Source: an uncultured Arthrobacter sp.
GTDB taxonomy: Bacteria > Actinomycetota > Actinomycetes > Actinomycetales > Micrococcaceae
Length of the DNA stretch: 64,000 nucleotides
NCBI RefSeq assembly: GCF_947493765.1
Contig: NZ_CANLSZ010000007.1
Coordinates: forward strand, 62,001-126,000
Direction: 5' to 3'
Part shown: piece after piece, positions 1 to 8,841 of the stretch
Layout: the number at the start of each line of letters is the position of its first letter
Position numbering within the stretch: the first letter of the stretch is position 1
The notes under the pieces: generated by a model
Told to the model about the DNA's origin: nothing
The model's input: only the letters and a program-made list of their open reading frames with translations
The model's database searches: none
Position numbers and translations under genes: made by a program

Positions 1-282
1 GTCGATCTTCCCGGAGAACAGCCAGCTGACCGTGGCGAGCCCGGTATGCGGATGCCGGGCCACCTTCATCCCGCCGGAGGTGGAGACCGGGTCGGGGCCG
101 TAGTGGTCCAGGAAACACCAGGAGCCGATCAGGCTGCGCTTCCGCTGCGGCAGGGTCCGGCGGACGGGCATGGCGCGGGGGCCGCCGAGGGGAACGTCGC
201 GCGGGGGCAGCACCTCCACGCCGTCGGGGTGCCCCTGCTGCCGGCACAGTGTCTCCTCGGGAGCTACTTCGAGATTGCTCAT
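1..282 (-). CDS. Pirin family protein (N-terminal part, runs off the left edge)
   Basis: The first 94 codons of a pirin-like cupin are present; the rest lies beyond the window. The start ATG (280-282) overlaps the TGA of the AhpD-type gene upstream as ATGA, so the pair is translationally coupled. The segment VRRTLPQRKRSLIGSWCFLD followed by HYGPD is the typical pirin N-terminus, and the HPHTGLATVSWLF stretch carries the histidines of the first cupin metal site. Pirins are metal-binding bicupins, some with quercetinase or redox-sensing activity. The substrate here is unknown. Pairing with a carboxymuconolactone-decarboxylase-like peroxidase suggests an oxidative or aromatic-stress role, which is inference. 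Confidence 0.85.
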   Translation of the reverse strand, partial: MSNLEVAPEETLCRQQGHPDGVEVLPPRDVPLGGPRAMPVRRTLPQRKRSLIGSWCFLDHYGPDPVSTSGGMKVARHPHTGLATVSWLFSGKID

Positions 283-785
283 GATGCGTCCGCTGCTGCC
301 GTCTGTGTGGTGTCCTTGCCTGCTGCCGGCCGCTGACGCACGGGGTGCCCGCTGAGGATCGAGACCCGGTTGAAGGCATTCATGGTCACGGCGGCCCACC
401 GGAGGGCCGAGAACTGCTCGTCGGTGAGTTCCTCCCGCGCCGCAGCCAGCTCCGCCTGGAGCCGCGCGTGGTCGGGAAGTTCCGTGGCGGCCTCCCCGAT
501 GATGAGGGCCGCACGCTCGGTGGGCGAGAACACCGTGGTCTCCCGCCAGGCGGGAAGGACGGCGACCTGCTGCTCGCTGGCCCCCGCCTGGCGCGCAAGA
601 CGGACATGCAGGTCGAGGCAGAAGGCACAGCCGTTGAGCTGGGAGATCCGGACGTTGACCAGTTCGATGAGCGACCGCGGGAGACCGGCCGCCTCGGCCG
701 CCTCGGCGACCTTGAGCGCCAGTCCGTTCAGCGCCCTCCAGCTGGCGGGGTCCGACTTGTCCAGAAAAAGATCCTTGCCTGTCAT
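279..785 (-). CDS. AhpD / carboxymuconolactone decarboxylase-family protein
   Basis: This 168-residue protein has the alkylhydroperoxidase D fold. The sequence NGCAFCLDLH contains the CxxC pair and downstream histidine that form the thiol peroxidase site of AhpD-like proteins. I start it at the ATG at 785 because GAGGAG lies four bases upstream; an open frame continues to 821 without a better ribosome site. The stop overlaps the pirin start (ATGA). It probably reduces peroxides or acts on a small organic acid in the cytoplasm. The family assignment is firm and the substrate is not. Confidence 0.85.
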   Translation of the reverse strand: MTGKDLFLDKSDPASWRALNGLALKVAEAAEAAGLPRSLIELVNVRISQLNGCAFCLDLHVRLARQAGASEQQVAVLPAWRETTVFSPTERAALIIGEAATELPDHARLQAELAAAREELTDEQFSALRWAAVTMNAFNRVSILSGHPVRQRPAAGKDTTQTAAADAS

Positions 786-944
786 GCTGCTCCTCACGTC
801 GACCGGTCGAGGGAGGAGCACAGGCCACGTCCGGTGCTCCTCCCAGTCTGTCTCACCCGGTGCGACTTCGGGAACGGGGCACGGTCCGGTGCCGGCCGAC
901 CCGGGCGCGGGCTTCAGACGTGGGCCTTCACCCGACGGCGGGGA

Positions 945-1982
945 TCAGTCGGTCCGGCGCGCGAGGAGCTCCGGGTGGTGGAGCTCGGTGACATCCGGGT
1001 GCGCGCGGACGCGGCCCTTGAGCACGTTGGAGCCGTAGGAGGAGAGCATCGGGTTCTCCGGGTCGTCGGAGACACCGCGCGCGGAGGCCCTCAGTTCATC
1101 GGTGAGGGGAACCGGCTCGATCACCGCGTCGAGGCGTGGTGACCAGAAGAACGGGATGGCGTAGCGGTCCACGCCGGGGGCAGGAGCGGTGACGCGGTGG
1201 ACGGTGGCCGCGAGGTACCCCTCGGTGGCCACCTCGAGCATCTCGCCCAGGTTCACCACGAGCGCTCCGGGGACCGGAGTGACGGGAACCCAGGTGTCCG
1301 TGCCGTGGGGGAGTACCTCCAGTCCGCCCACCTCGTCCTGCAGCAGCAGCGTCACGAAGCCGTAGTCCGCATGGGCGCCGACGCCCTGCGATCCTGCCTC
1401 GTCGACCACCCCGCCCACGTAGTGGACGAGCTTCGCCATCCACGCCGGGGTCTCGGCGAACGGTTCGGCGAAGTGGTCCTCGGGCAGGTGCAGGGCGACG
1501 GCGATCGCCGACAGCAGCTCGGCACCCACCTGCGACATCAGGTCGGCCCAGGCCATCGCCCGGTCCTCGAGTTCCGGCAGGGTCTCGCGGGGCCACAGAT
1601 TGGGACCCTGCAGGAGCCAGTACGGTTCGTCCGCCGGGTACTCGGCCACGGGTGCGCGTTCGGGGGAGAAGTCGATCTGCTCGCGGGCATCGGGGCGGCC
1701 GCGCGTGATCTCGGTCCCCAGGCCGGCGTAGCCGCGGAAGTGGGGCGAGGTGCGGTTGTGGATCGCGAGGCGTTGCTCGAGCGGCAGCTCGAAGAACCGG
1801 CGGGTGACGTCGAAGAGGTCGTCGACCTGGGTGGGGGCGGCGCCGTAGCCGACCACATGGAAGAAGCCGACGGTGTGTGCGGCGGCACGCAGGTCCTCGA
1901 TGAACTCCGGGGTGAAGGAGCCATCGGCCGAACGCGCGGTACTGAGGTCAAGGGTGGGGATCGATCTCGGGGTGTGCAGCAT
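945..1982 (-). CDS. Isopenicillin N synthase-like 2-oxoglutarate/Fe(II) oxygenase
   Basis: About 345 residues with the non-haem dioxygenase layout: an N-terminal DIOX_N block beginning SIPTLDLS, and a C-terminal jelly roll with HADYGFVTLL (the HxD iron ligands), a distal histidine in TVHRVTAP, and RYAIPFFWSP carrying the RxS-like arginine position. Family members hydroxylate, desaturate or cyclise small metabolites using Fe(II) and usually 2-oxoglutarate. The start is uncertain: ATG 1982 fits the family N-terminus, while ATG 2027 adds 15 residues, and neither has a clear ribosome site. An AAAGGAG at 2017-2023 lies between the two but points to no in-frame start codon. The gene stands alone. 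Confidence 0.82.
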   Translation of the reverse strand: MLHTPRSIPTLDLSTARSADGSFTPEFIEDLRAAAHTVGFFHVVGYGAAPTQVDDLFDVTRRFFELPLEQRLAIHNRTSPHFRGYAGLGTEITRGRPDAREQIDFSPERAPVAEYPADEPYWLLQGPNLWPRETLPELEDRAMAWADLMSQVGAELLSAIAVALHLPEDHFAEPFAETPAWMAKLVHYVGGVVDEAGSQGVGAHADYGFVTLLLQDEVGGLEVLPHGTDTWVPVTPVPGALVVNLGEMLEVATEGYLAATVHRVTAPAPGVDRYAIPFFWSPRLDAVIEPVPLTDELRASARGVSDDPENPMLSSYGSNVLKGRVRAHPDVTELHHPELLARRTD

Positions 1983-2197
1983 GCGCAGGAGGCTACGCCC
2001 GGTCCCCGGATGGTGGCTCCTTTGCATTACGCCGTGTTGCGCCGCACATCGGTCCGACCGGCCGTGCGTCGTGGCCCGCGCCCCTTCACTCCTCCCTTGA
2101 TGTGGTGGACACTATGAAGAGTCTCGAGGCCACCGACGAGGCGGCGACGAGACGCCACGTGTGAGCACCCGGTTCCACGCCCAGCGAGGAGCGCGCA

Positions 2198-3256
2198 GTG
2201 AGTGACGAGGTCGAGAGTGACGAGGTCGACGCAGCAGCCTCCGACGTCGATCGCGGGCCGGTGCGCACCACACCGGAGGAGCTGCAGGGTGCATCGGGTC
2301 CGGCGGTCATCGCCACCGCCGGATTGACCAAGCAGTTCAAGGACTTCACCGCCGTGGAGGAGCTGGACCTGGAGATCGGCCGCGGAGAGATCTTCGGATT
2401 CCTCGGACCCAACGGTGCGGGAAAATCCACGACCATCAGGATGCTGTTGGACCAGCTGCGGCCTTCCTCCGGATCCGCGCGCGTGCTGGACCTCGAGGTG
2501 GGTCCGGACTCGCTCGAGATCCACCGACGCATCGGCTACATCCCCGGCGATCTGGCGCTCTACCCGAAGCTCACCGGCACCCAGACGCTGCAGTACTTCG
2601 CACGCCTGCGCGGAAATGTGGACTGGTCCTACGTGCTGGAACTGGCCGAACGGCTCGAGGCCGATCTCGGGAAGAAGGTCGGGGACTACTCGACGGGTAA
2701 TCGGCAGAAGATCGGTCTCATCCAGGCCTTCATGCACCGTCCCGAGCTGCTCATCCTCGACGAGCCCAATGCCGGCCTCGACCCCCTCATGCAGCAGACC
2801 TTCCACGAGATGCTGCGCGAGGTACGCGCTGCCGGTCGCACCGTCTTCCTGTCCTCCCACACCCTCTCCGAGGTGGAACGCGTCGCGGACCGCGTCGGGA
2901 TCATCCGGCGGGGGAAGCTCGTCGTCGTCGAGCGGGTGGACGAGCTCAAGCGCAAGGCCATCCGACGGCTGGACTTCGAGTTCGACCAGCCGGTCCCGGC
3001 CGACATGTTCGAGGGCGTCGCCGGTGTACGGGACGCCGAGATCGACGGCGTCCACGCCAGGATCGCCTACGAGGGGAGCGTCAACGACGTCCTGCAGGCG
3101 GCCCTGGTCCATGAGGTGACCAATCTCCACTCCCGGGACGCGGATCTCGAGGAGATCTTCCTGGCCTTCTACCGTTCCGACGATCCACCCGCCCCGGTGC
3201 CACCGGCCCGGACCGCGACAGCATCGGCACCCAGGGCGGGACGCCGTGTTCGCTGA
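2198..3256 (+). CDS. ABC exporter ATP-binding subunit
   Basis: This is the nucleotide-binding subunit of a three-gene ABC-2 exporter. Walker A (GPNGAGKST) lies near residues 70-78, the signature is the degenerate STGNRQK near 165-171, Walker B (LLILDEP) is near 184-190, and the switch histidine is in SSHTLSE. The first 35 or so residues are an acidic extension outside the ABC fold. The GTG start at 2198 has AGGAG seven bases upstream. The last 11 bases overlap the permease gene. Related three-gene sets export antibiotics or lipids; the cargo here cannot be read from sequence. Confidence 0.9.
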   Translation: MSDEVESDEVDAAASDVDRGPVRTTPEELQGASGPAVIATAGLTKQFKDFTAVEELDLEIGRGEIFGFLGPNGAGKSTTIRMLLDQLRPSSGSARVLDLEVGPDSLEIHRRIGYIPGDLALYPKLTGTQTLQYFARLRGNVDWSYVLELAERLEADLGKKVGDYSTGNRQKIGLIQAFMHRPELLILDEPNAGLDPLMQQTFHEMLREVRAAGRTVFLSSHTLSEVERVADRVGIIRRGKLVVVERVDELKRKAIRRLDFEFDQPVPADMFEGVAGVRDAEIDGVHARIAYEGSVNDVLQAALVHEVTNLHSRDADLEEIFLAFYRSDDPPAPVPPARTATASAPRAGRRVR

Positions 3257-4022
3257 GGTACTGCGGCACGAGAGTCGGCAACGGGCGGTCCCGACCGGCG
3301 TCCTCGGCGGGACCCTCGCCGCCTTCGCCTTCCTCGGGCTCGCTGTCTCCGGCAGCCTCGGCTCCGCCCTCGACTCCCTGACCGCCTCCATGCCCGAGGC
3401 ACTGACGGCGTTCATCGGCGGCGATTCACCGGGCGGCTACGTGGTGGGGGAGATCTTCACCCTGGTGGCACCGATCGCCCTGGTCGCCTACGGCATCATC
3501 GCGGGAGCCGGCCTCTTCGCGGGCGAGGAGCGCGAGGGCACCATGGCCGTCCTGTCGGCTCAACCGGTGACTCGGCGGAGTCTCCTCCTTGCGAAGGCCT
3601 GCAGCCTCCTCCTGAGCCTGGTCGTCATCGCCGGGCTCTTCTGGGGCGGGATGACAGTGGCCGCGCTCGTCTTCGATTCCGAGCTGACCGCAGGTGCTCT
3701 GGCGGCCGGCAGCACCCATCTGGTGATGCTCGCCCTGGCCTTCGCCGCCGTGGCCCTCGCGGTCGGAGCAGCCACCGGCCGTCCCGAGCTGGCCTCCGGA
3801 ACAGCAGGCGGCCTCGCGGTCATCTCCTATCTGACCTCGGCCATGCTGCCACTCGCCGGTCTGGAGCAGTGGGCGCGGCTCAGCCCGTGGCACTACGCCC
3901 TGGGCAGTGATCCGCTGCGCAACGGGATCGATCCCTCCCACCTGGGTGTCTTCGCAGCCATCACAGTCGTCGCACTGGTCGCCGGTCTCGTCGCCGTGAA
4001 CCGCCGCGATCTGAAGGGATGA
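3246..4022 (+). CDS. ABC-2 exporter permease, first subunit
   Basis: This is a 258-residue integral membrane protein with about six hydrophobic segments, beginning with TGVLGGTLAAFAFLGLAVSG. The block EEREGTMAVLSAQPVTRRS is the cytoplasmic loop typical of ABC-2 (NosY/BcrB-type) permeases. The GTG start sits inside the end of the ATPase gene (11-base overlap) and the stop overlaps the next ATG (ATGA), so the three genes form one coupled operon. It probably pairs with the second permease to form a heterodimeric pore. Confidence 0.85.
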   Translation: MFAEVLRHESRQRAVPTGVLGGTLAAFAFLGLAVSGSLGSALDSLTASMPEALTAFIGGDSPGGYVVGEIFTLVAPIALVAYGIIAGAGLFAGEEREGTMAVLSAQPVTRRSLLLAKACSLLLSLVVIAGLFWGGMTVAALVFDSELTAGALAAGSTHLVMLALAFAAVALAVGAATGRPELASGTAGGLAVISYLTSAMLPLAGLEQWARLSPWHYALGSDPLRNGIDPSHLGVFAAITVVALVAGLVAVNRRDLKG

Positions 4023-4900
4023 ACCTCATGACCGCAGCACCCACCACGCCGGCCACTCGCGACAGCACCTCCGGCGGTGGTCGCGGACCGGCCCGTTCGG
4101 TCGGCAGGCACTTCGCCACGATCTGGGCCCGCGCCGTCGGCGACAGGCTGGTGCTCGTCGCCGTCCTGGCCGTCTACGGTCTGGCCATCGGCGCGGGCGT
4201 CGGCGCCCTCTGGCCGCCCCTGCGCGACACCTTCGCGGATCTGGCCCGGAACCTGCCCGCTGCTTTCGACCAGATCCTGGGAGGGCTCTCCATCGGCACA
4301 CCCGAGGGATGGCTCCACGCGGAAATGCTCTCGATCCTCGCTCCGGGCTTCCTCATCGCCGCGGCGATCATCTCCGCCGGAGCGGCGACGGCAGGTGAGG
4401 AGCAGGCACGCACCCTCGGGCTGGTCCTGTCCTCCGGGGTCGGTCGTACCACCTTCCTCGCGGCCAAGACCGCTGCCGTGGTGACGCACCTGCTGCTGGT
4501 CAGCGTCGCGATGTTCCTCGGGATGGTCATCGGCAACGCGATCGGCGACATGGGGATCGGCATCGGAGCCCTGGCATCCTCCGCACTCTGGGTCTTCCTG
4601 TTCGGCCTGATGTACGCGGCGATAGCTCTCACCCTCGGCGCTCTGCTCGGCGACCGGCGCCTGAGCTCGGCGATCACCGCAGGGGTCGCAGCCGTCTCGT
4701 TCGTCCTCGCGACCTTCCTGCCGCTGGACGACGCGCTGACCGGGTGGGCCAAGGTCAATCTCTGGTATCCCTACAGCGGCAACGTGCCCGTCGTCGACGG
4801 CGTCGACGGCGGACTGGCTGCGGTCATGGTGGGCGTCGCCGTCGCGGTGAGCGGCGCCGGGTTCCTCGGTTTCCGCCAGCGCGCCGATCTCCACGGTTGA
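4019..4900 (+). CDS. ABC-2 exporter permease, second subunit
   Basis: A 293-residue membrane protein with about six transmembrane segments and the same loop as its neighbour (AGEEQARTLGLVLSSGVGRT), so the two permeases look like diverged paralogues. A soluble N-terminal tail of about 40 residues precedes the first helix. The start ATG overlaps the previous TGA as ATGA with GAAGGG just upstream. It closes the operon and converges on the acetyltransferase gene 78 bases away. The exported substrate is unknown. Confidence 0.85.
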   Translation: MNLMTAAPTTPATRDSTSGGGRGPARSVGRHFATIWARAVGDRLVLVAVLAVYGLAIGAGVGALWPPLRDTFADLARNLPAAFDQILGGLSIGTPEGWLHAEMLSILAPGFLIAAAIISAGAATAGEEQARTLGLVLSSGVGRTTFLAAKTAAVVTHLLLVSVAMFLGMVIGNAIGDMGIGIGALASSALWVFLFGLMYAAIALTLGALLGDRRLSSAITAGVAAVSFVLATFLPLDDALTGWAKVNLWYPYSGNVPVVDGVDGGLAAVMVGVAVAVSGAGFLGFRQRADLHG

Positions 4901-4978
4901 GCTCCTGGGGGCACTTGCATCGGGACGACGTCACCCGTGCTCCCACCGGCGGCCAGGTCACCATGGAAGCCGACCGGA

Positions 4979-5539
4979 TCAATCGGCGGTGACCACTCGC
5001 GGGGCCAGGGCCAACGACTGCTCGAGGATGTAGTCGTCCTCGAACCGGTCCCCGAGCCGGAACCGCTTGGTGCCGACGATCCGGAAGCCGCTCTTCTCGT
5101 AGAAGCGGATGGCACGGGGATTCTCCTGGTTCACGCCGAGCCACACCCCGGGCAGCCCTGAGCGCGCAGCGAGCTCCAGTGTCGCCGCCATGAGCGCGGC
5201 GGCCGTCCCCCGCCCGTGCTGCTCGGGACGGACGTAGAACTTGCTCAGCTCCACCACGGGGGAGAGGGACAGGGCGGCGAGCACATCCGTGTCAGCGGGC
5301 TGGTCGAGGACCACCATGCTCCATGCCAGGACCCGCGCGTCCTCCCGGAGGCAGAGGATCGTGTGGCCGGGCAGGTCCACCAGGGCGGTGAAGCGCGCGG
5401 CCGAGAGGTGCGTGGCGATGTGCCGCTCGATGTCCTCGGGGCGCGACTCCGGAGGGCAGGCGAGGGGGAAGGTGATCGCGGCGCACTCGGCCAGCGCCTC
5501 GGCGTCGTCCGCTGTCGCCGTCGTGATCCGGATGCTCAT
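4979..5539 (-). CDS. GNAT-family N-acetyltransferase
   Basis: A 186-residue single-domain GNAT protein. The acetyl-CoA pyrophosphate loop is VRPEQHGRGTAAALM (the Q/RxxGxG/A signature) and a later block GVNQENPRAIRFYEKSGF is the usual beta5-alpha4 region with its N...FYxKxGF pattern. The ATG at 5539 is preceded by GGGA. It transfers an acetyl group to an amine, but the acceptor cannot be predicted. It is monocistronic and lies between two convergently arranged genes. Confidence 0.87.
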   Translation of the reverse strand: MSIRITTATADDAEALAECAAITFPLACPPESRPEDIERHIATHLSAARFTALVDLPGHTILCLREDARVLAWSMVVLDQPADTDVLAALSLSPVVELSKFYVRPEQHGRGTAAALMAATLELAARSGLPGVWLGVNQENPRAIRFYEKSGFRIVGTKRFRLGDRFEDDYILEQSLALAPRVVTAD

Positions 5540-5689
5540 GATCCCAATCTAGGGGCCATGGAGGCGTGGCTCGGAGCGGATGGGCCCGGCGTCACGCGAA
5601 ACCGGTGCGAGACTGGACCCGGAGGCCCGGCAGTGACGGCTGTGCCGGGCGGGGCACTGCGTGAATCAGGTCAGGGAGGACCACGATCG

Positions 5690-6700
5690 ATGACGACCAC
5701 ACGGCAGCACACGTACGGACCGGACGTCCTGGGTGGCGACTACGAGGCACGGACCATCCCGCTGCGGCCCGACGACGAGGGCGAGGTTGTGGCCACGCTG
5801 GTGCGCCGGGTGCTGCCGGGAGGATCGCGCCGCGCCGTCCTCTACGTGCACGGCTTCGTGGACTACTTCTTCCAGCAGCATCTCGCCGACGCCTGGCTGG
5901 AAGCCGGGTTCGACTTCTACGCCCTGGACCTGCGGAAGTACGGGCGCTCGCTGCGTGGGCACCAGAGCCCCAACTACATCACGGAACTCGAGGCCTACGA
6001 CGAGGAGCTGGACGCCGCAGCCCGGATCATCCGCGAGGAGGAGGGCCACGACGTCCTGGTGGTCATGGGCCACTCGACCGGCGGCCTGGTGACCTCGCTG
6101 TGGGCCCACGACCGGCGCGGGCACGGCATCGTCGATGCGCTGGTGCTCAACAGTCCGTGGTTCGATCTCAACGCGGGCTTCCTCCAGCGCACGGTCGGCA
6201 CCCTCGCGGTGCGCAAGCTCGGCACGCTGAAGCCGAAGACCGTGGTCAGCTCCCTCGGATCCGCCTACGGGCGCTTTCTGCACCGGGAGTCCGGCGGCGA
6301 GTGGGACTACGATCTCGCCTGGAAGCCGCACCGGGGTTTTCCCGTGGTCGCTGGCTGGCTGCGGGCCATCCGCGCCGGGCACGCACGGCTCAATCGCGGT
6401 CTCGCTATCGACTGCCCGGTGTTCGTGGCCTGCTCCGACGCGAGCTCGAACCCAGCCCGGGAACCGGGCCGCGTCTCCTCCACGGACGTGGTGCTCGACG
6501 TCGGCCAGATAGCGCGCCGCACCCCGAAGCTGGGCGGACTCGTCACCCTGGTGCGGATCACCGGCGGGATCCACGATCTGACGCTCTCGCCGGAACCGGT
6601 GCGGTCCGCGTTCTTCGCCGAGCTGGAGCGCTGGCAGGCGGCCTACGTCCCCGCCGTGCCGCAGGCGGACGCCGCTGAGGGCCGGAGTGACCTGCGCTAG
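5690..6700 (+). CDS. Alpha/beta hydrolase, serine aminopeptidase S33 / lysophospholipase type
   Basis: A 336-residue alpha/beta hydrolase. The nucleophile elbow is GHSTGG (serine near residue 129), the oxyanion segment is YVHGFVDY, and a late GGIHDLTLS probably supplies the catalytic histidine. I start it at ATG 5690, which follows AGGGAGGA with a 10-base spacer, although the frame is open far upstream. It ends in TAG at 6698-6700; the same CTAG is also the stop of the convergent permease gene. It is likely a cytoplasmic esterase or lysophospholipase. Confidence 0.87.
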   Translation: MTTTRQHTYGPDVLGGDYEARTIPLRPDDEGEVVATLVRRVLPGGSRRAVLYVHGFVDYFFQQHLADAWLEAGFDFYALDLRKYGRSLRGHQSPNYITELEAYDEELDAAARIIREEEGHDVLVVMGHSTGGLVTSLWAHDRRGHGIVDALVLNSPWFDLNAGFLQRTVGTLAVRKLGTLKPKTVVSSLGSAYGRFLHRESGGEWDYDLAWKPHRGFPVVAGWLRAIRAGHARLNRGLAIDCPVFVACSDASSNPAREPGRVSSTDVVLDVGQIARRTPKLGGLVTLVRITGGIHDLTLSPEPVRSAFFAELERWQAAYVPAVPQADAAEGRSDLR

Positions 6701-7782
6701 GTCCTCAGTGCATCTGCCAGCTTCACCCGGGCGCCCATGCGCAGGATGGAGTTCTGGTAGATCTTCGCACTGACGACGATCGCGGCGACGCAGGTCGCGA
6801 GCAGGATCACCAGTGACAGAAGCGGCTCCCACCACTGCGCCTCGTCGACGAAGATGCGCACGGGCATGCCGACCGGCGCCGAGAACGGTACGTAGGACAG
6901 GACCGCCATCACCACGGGATTGTCGTTGAAGAAGATCACCAGGAAGTACGGCGCCATGACGAGGAGGGTCAGCGGCGTCGTGGTGGCCCCGATGTCCTCC
7001 TGCCGCGAGACCATCGCACCGGCCGCCGCGTACAACGCCGCGAGCAGGATGAACCCGAACAGGAAGAAGACGGCGAACCATGCCAGCGGCGCGCCGATGC
7101 CGTCGAGCAGTTCGCCCTGGTCGGTGACCGCGAGACCGATCACCGCAATGGCGCTGAGTCCCAGGATCTGGCCCATCGCGAGGATCGTATTGCCGAGTAC
7201 CTTGCCTGCCAGGAGAGCACGCGTCGAGATGGCGGAGATGAGCAGCTCGACGACGCGTGTCTGCTTCTCCTCCACGACACTGGAGGCGATCGTCGTCCCG
7301 AAGGTCAGCGCCGCGACGAAGAAGACCAGGCCGAAGAAGAGGGCCACGAAGTAGCGGAGCTGTTCGTCGACGGCATCCGTGGTCAGCAGCTCGACCTCAG
7401 GGGAGACGCTCAGCATCGCCAGGAGCGTGGTCGGGACGCTGTCCTCGGCGATGAGCGTGTACCCGAACGGTTCGGCGCCGCCGGGGACGAGGGCGGCGTC
7501 GACGTCGCCCGAGGAGACGAGATCGCGTGCCTCGGCGACGCTCGCCACCTCGGTGGTCTCGATGACGTCGTCGAGCTGGGCAACCACCGCTGCGGTCCCC
7601 GGCCTCACGGCGACGGGCGTGCGGGAGTCGGAGTCCGCGGCGACGCCGCCCCAGATCACCCCGATCAGGGCCAGCGCGAACAGGAGGCCGGTCGAGATGA
7701 GGAAGGCCTTGCTGCGCAGCTTCGAGCCGACCTCGCGCTCGGTGACCAGCCAGACGCTCTGGGTGAAGGACCGGGTGTTCAC
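6697..7782 (-). CDS. ABC-2 exporter permease, NatB-like
   Basis: A 361-residue permease of the NatB/YhaP type. It has one N-terminal helix, then a large extracytoplasmic domain (about residues 45-160 with sequence such as PVAVRPGTAAVVAQLDD), then five helices. VVEEKQTRVVELLISAIS is the conserved cytoplasmic element. The GTG at 7780-7782 overlaps the TGA of the ATPase gene (GTGA) and has GGAGG upstream. NatB-type systems export sodium or peptides and bacteriocins. With its ATPase partner it forms a two-gene operon. Confidence 0.88.
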   Translation of the reverse strand: MNTRSFTQSVWLVTEREVGSKLRSKAFLISTGLLFALALIGVIWGGVAADSDSRTPVAVRPGTAAVVAQLDDVIETTEVASVAEARDLVSSGDVDAALVPGGAEPFGYTLIAEDSVPTTLLAMLSVSPEVELLTTDAVDEQLRYFVALFFGLVFFVAALTFGTTIASSVVEEKQTRVVELLISAISTRALLAGKVLGNTILAMGQILGLSAIAVIGLAVTDQGELLDGIGAPLAWFAVFFLFGFILLAALYAAAGAMVSRQEDIGATTTPLTLLVMAPYFLVIFFNDNPVVMAVLSYVPFSAPVGMPVRIFVDEAQWWEPLLSLVILLATCVAAIVVSAKIYQNSILRMGARVKLADALRT

Positions 7783-8663
7783 TGGATGACCTCCTTGAAG
7801 ATCTGGGCGAGGGACGGGTGGCGGGGCGCGAAACTCGCGACGTCCCCCGACTCCATCGCGCGGCGCAGCACACGCTGCACCGTCTCGTCGCTGTCGGCGT
7901 CGAAGATCGCGTACCCGCCGTCGAGCTCGACGACGTCCACCCCCGGCTCGGTCCGCAGCCATCCGGCATCGCCGCCGAGCACGAGCTCCAGGCGGCGCGA
8001 GGAGAACCCGGCGCGTAGCCCGTCACGAGTACCTGCGGCACGGATCGTTCCGCCGGCGATGATCACGAGGTCGTCGCAGAGCCGTTCGACGACGTCGAGC
8101 TGGTGCGAGGAGAAGAGCACGGCCGCGCCCCGGGCCGCTCGGGTCTGGAGCACCCCGGCGACGACGTCGACCGCGAGCGGATCGAGGCCGGAGAACGGTT
8201 CGTCGAGGATGAGGACCTTCGGGTCGTGGACGAGTGCCGCGGCGATCTGTGCGCGCTGCTGGTTGCCGAGGGAGAGGGTCTCCACACTGTCCCTGAGGCG
8301 TTCACCGAGCCCGAGCTCCTCGAGCAGGGCTGTGGCGCGGGTGGTGGCGTCCGCCCTGGAGAAGCCGTGCAGGCGGGCGAGGTACACGATCTGCTCGAGC
8401 ACCTTCATCTTCGGGTACAGGCCGCGTTCCTCGGGCATGTAGCCGAAATTGCGGCGGTCGCCGTCCGTGAGCGGCGCGCCGTCGAGAGTCACCTCACCGG
8501 AGTCGCGGGAGAGCACGCCGAGCATGATCCGCATCGTCGTCGTCTTGCCGGCGCCGTTGCCGCCGACGAAACCCGTCAGGCGACCGTCGTCGATGGTGAA
8601 CGCCACGTCGTCGAGCACGCGGTGTTCGCCGTAGCTCTTGGTGACCCCGGTCAACTGCAGCAT
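7779..8663 (-). CDS. ABC exporter ATP-binding subunit, NatA-like
   Basis: A 294-residue ATPase with Walker A GGNGAGKTT (about residues 34-42), signature LSLGNQQRAQ, Walker B KVLILDEP and D-loop SGLDPL. The C-terminal 90 residues are the extra domain common in NatA/YhaQ proteins. The ATG at 8663 is chosen because AGGAGG lies eight bases upstream; an upstream in-frame start at 8699 would add 12 glycine-rich residues with no ribosome site. It is co-translated with the NatB-like permease. Confidence 0.9.
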   Translation of the reverse strand: MLQLTGVTKSYGEHRVLDDVAFTIDDGRLTGFVGGNGAGKTTTMRIMLGVLSRDSGEVTLDGAPLTDGDRRNFGYMPEERGLYPKMKVLEQIVYLARLHGFSRADATTRATALLEELGLGERLRDSVETLSLGNQQRAQIAAALVHDPKVLILDEPFSGLDPLAVDVVAGVLQTRAARGAAVLFSSHQLDVVERLCDDLVIIAGGTIRAAGTRDGLRAGFSSRRLELVLGGDAGWLRTEPGVDVVELDGGYAIFDADSDETVQRVLRRAMESGDVASFAPRHPSLAQIFKEVIQ

Positions 8664-8841
8664 GCCCCCACCTCCTGATGTCGTGCGCACTGTCGGCACG
8701 ACGACGATGTCACAGCGTCACCCCCGCAGCAGCGAGCCCACCGGATGCACCCTCCCCAGCATCGCGCCTCGCGCATCCGATCCACGGGAGACACGCCCTG
8801 GAGGCGTCGGTACCGCTGGCTCCCGGTGTCACGAGCGCCCT

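Noticed and set aside
2009-2023. ATC start for the 2OG-Fe(II) oxygenase after AAAGGAG
   Set aside because: The ATC at 2009-2011 is not in frame with the gene, so it cannot be its start.
5216-5689. Upstream extension of the alpha/beta hydrolase frame
   Set aside because: It overlaps the acetyltransferase antisense. The ATG at 5690 has a good ribosome site and begins the family fold.
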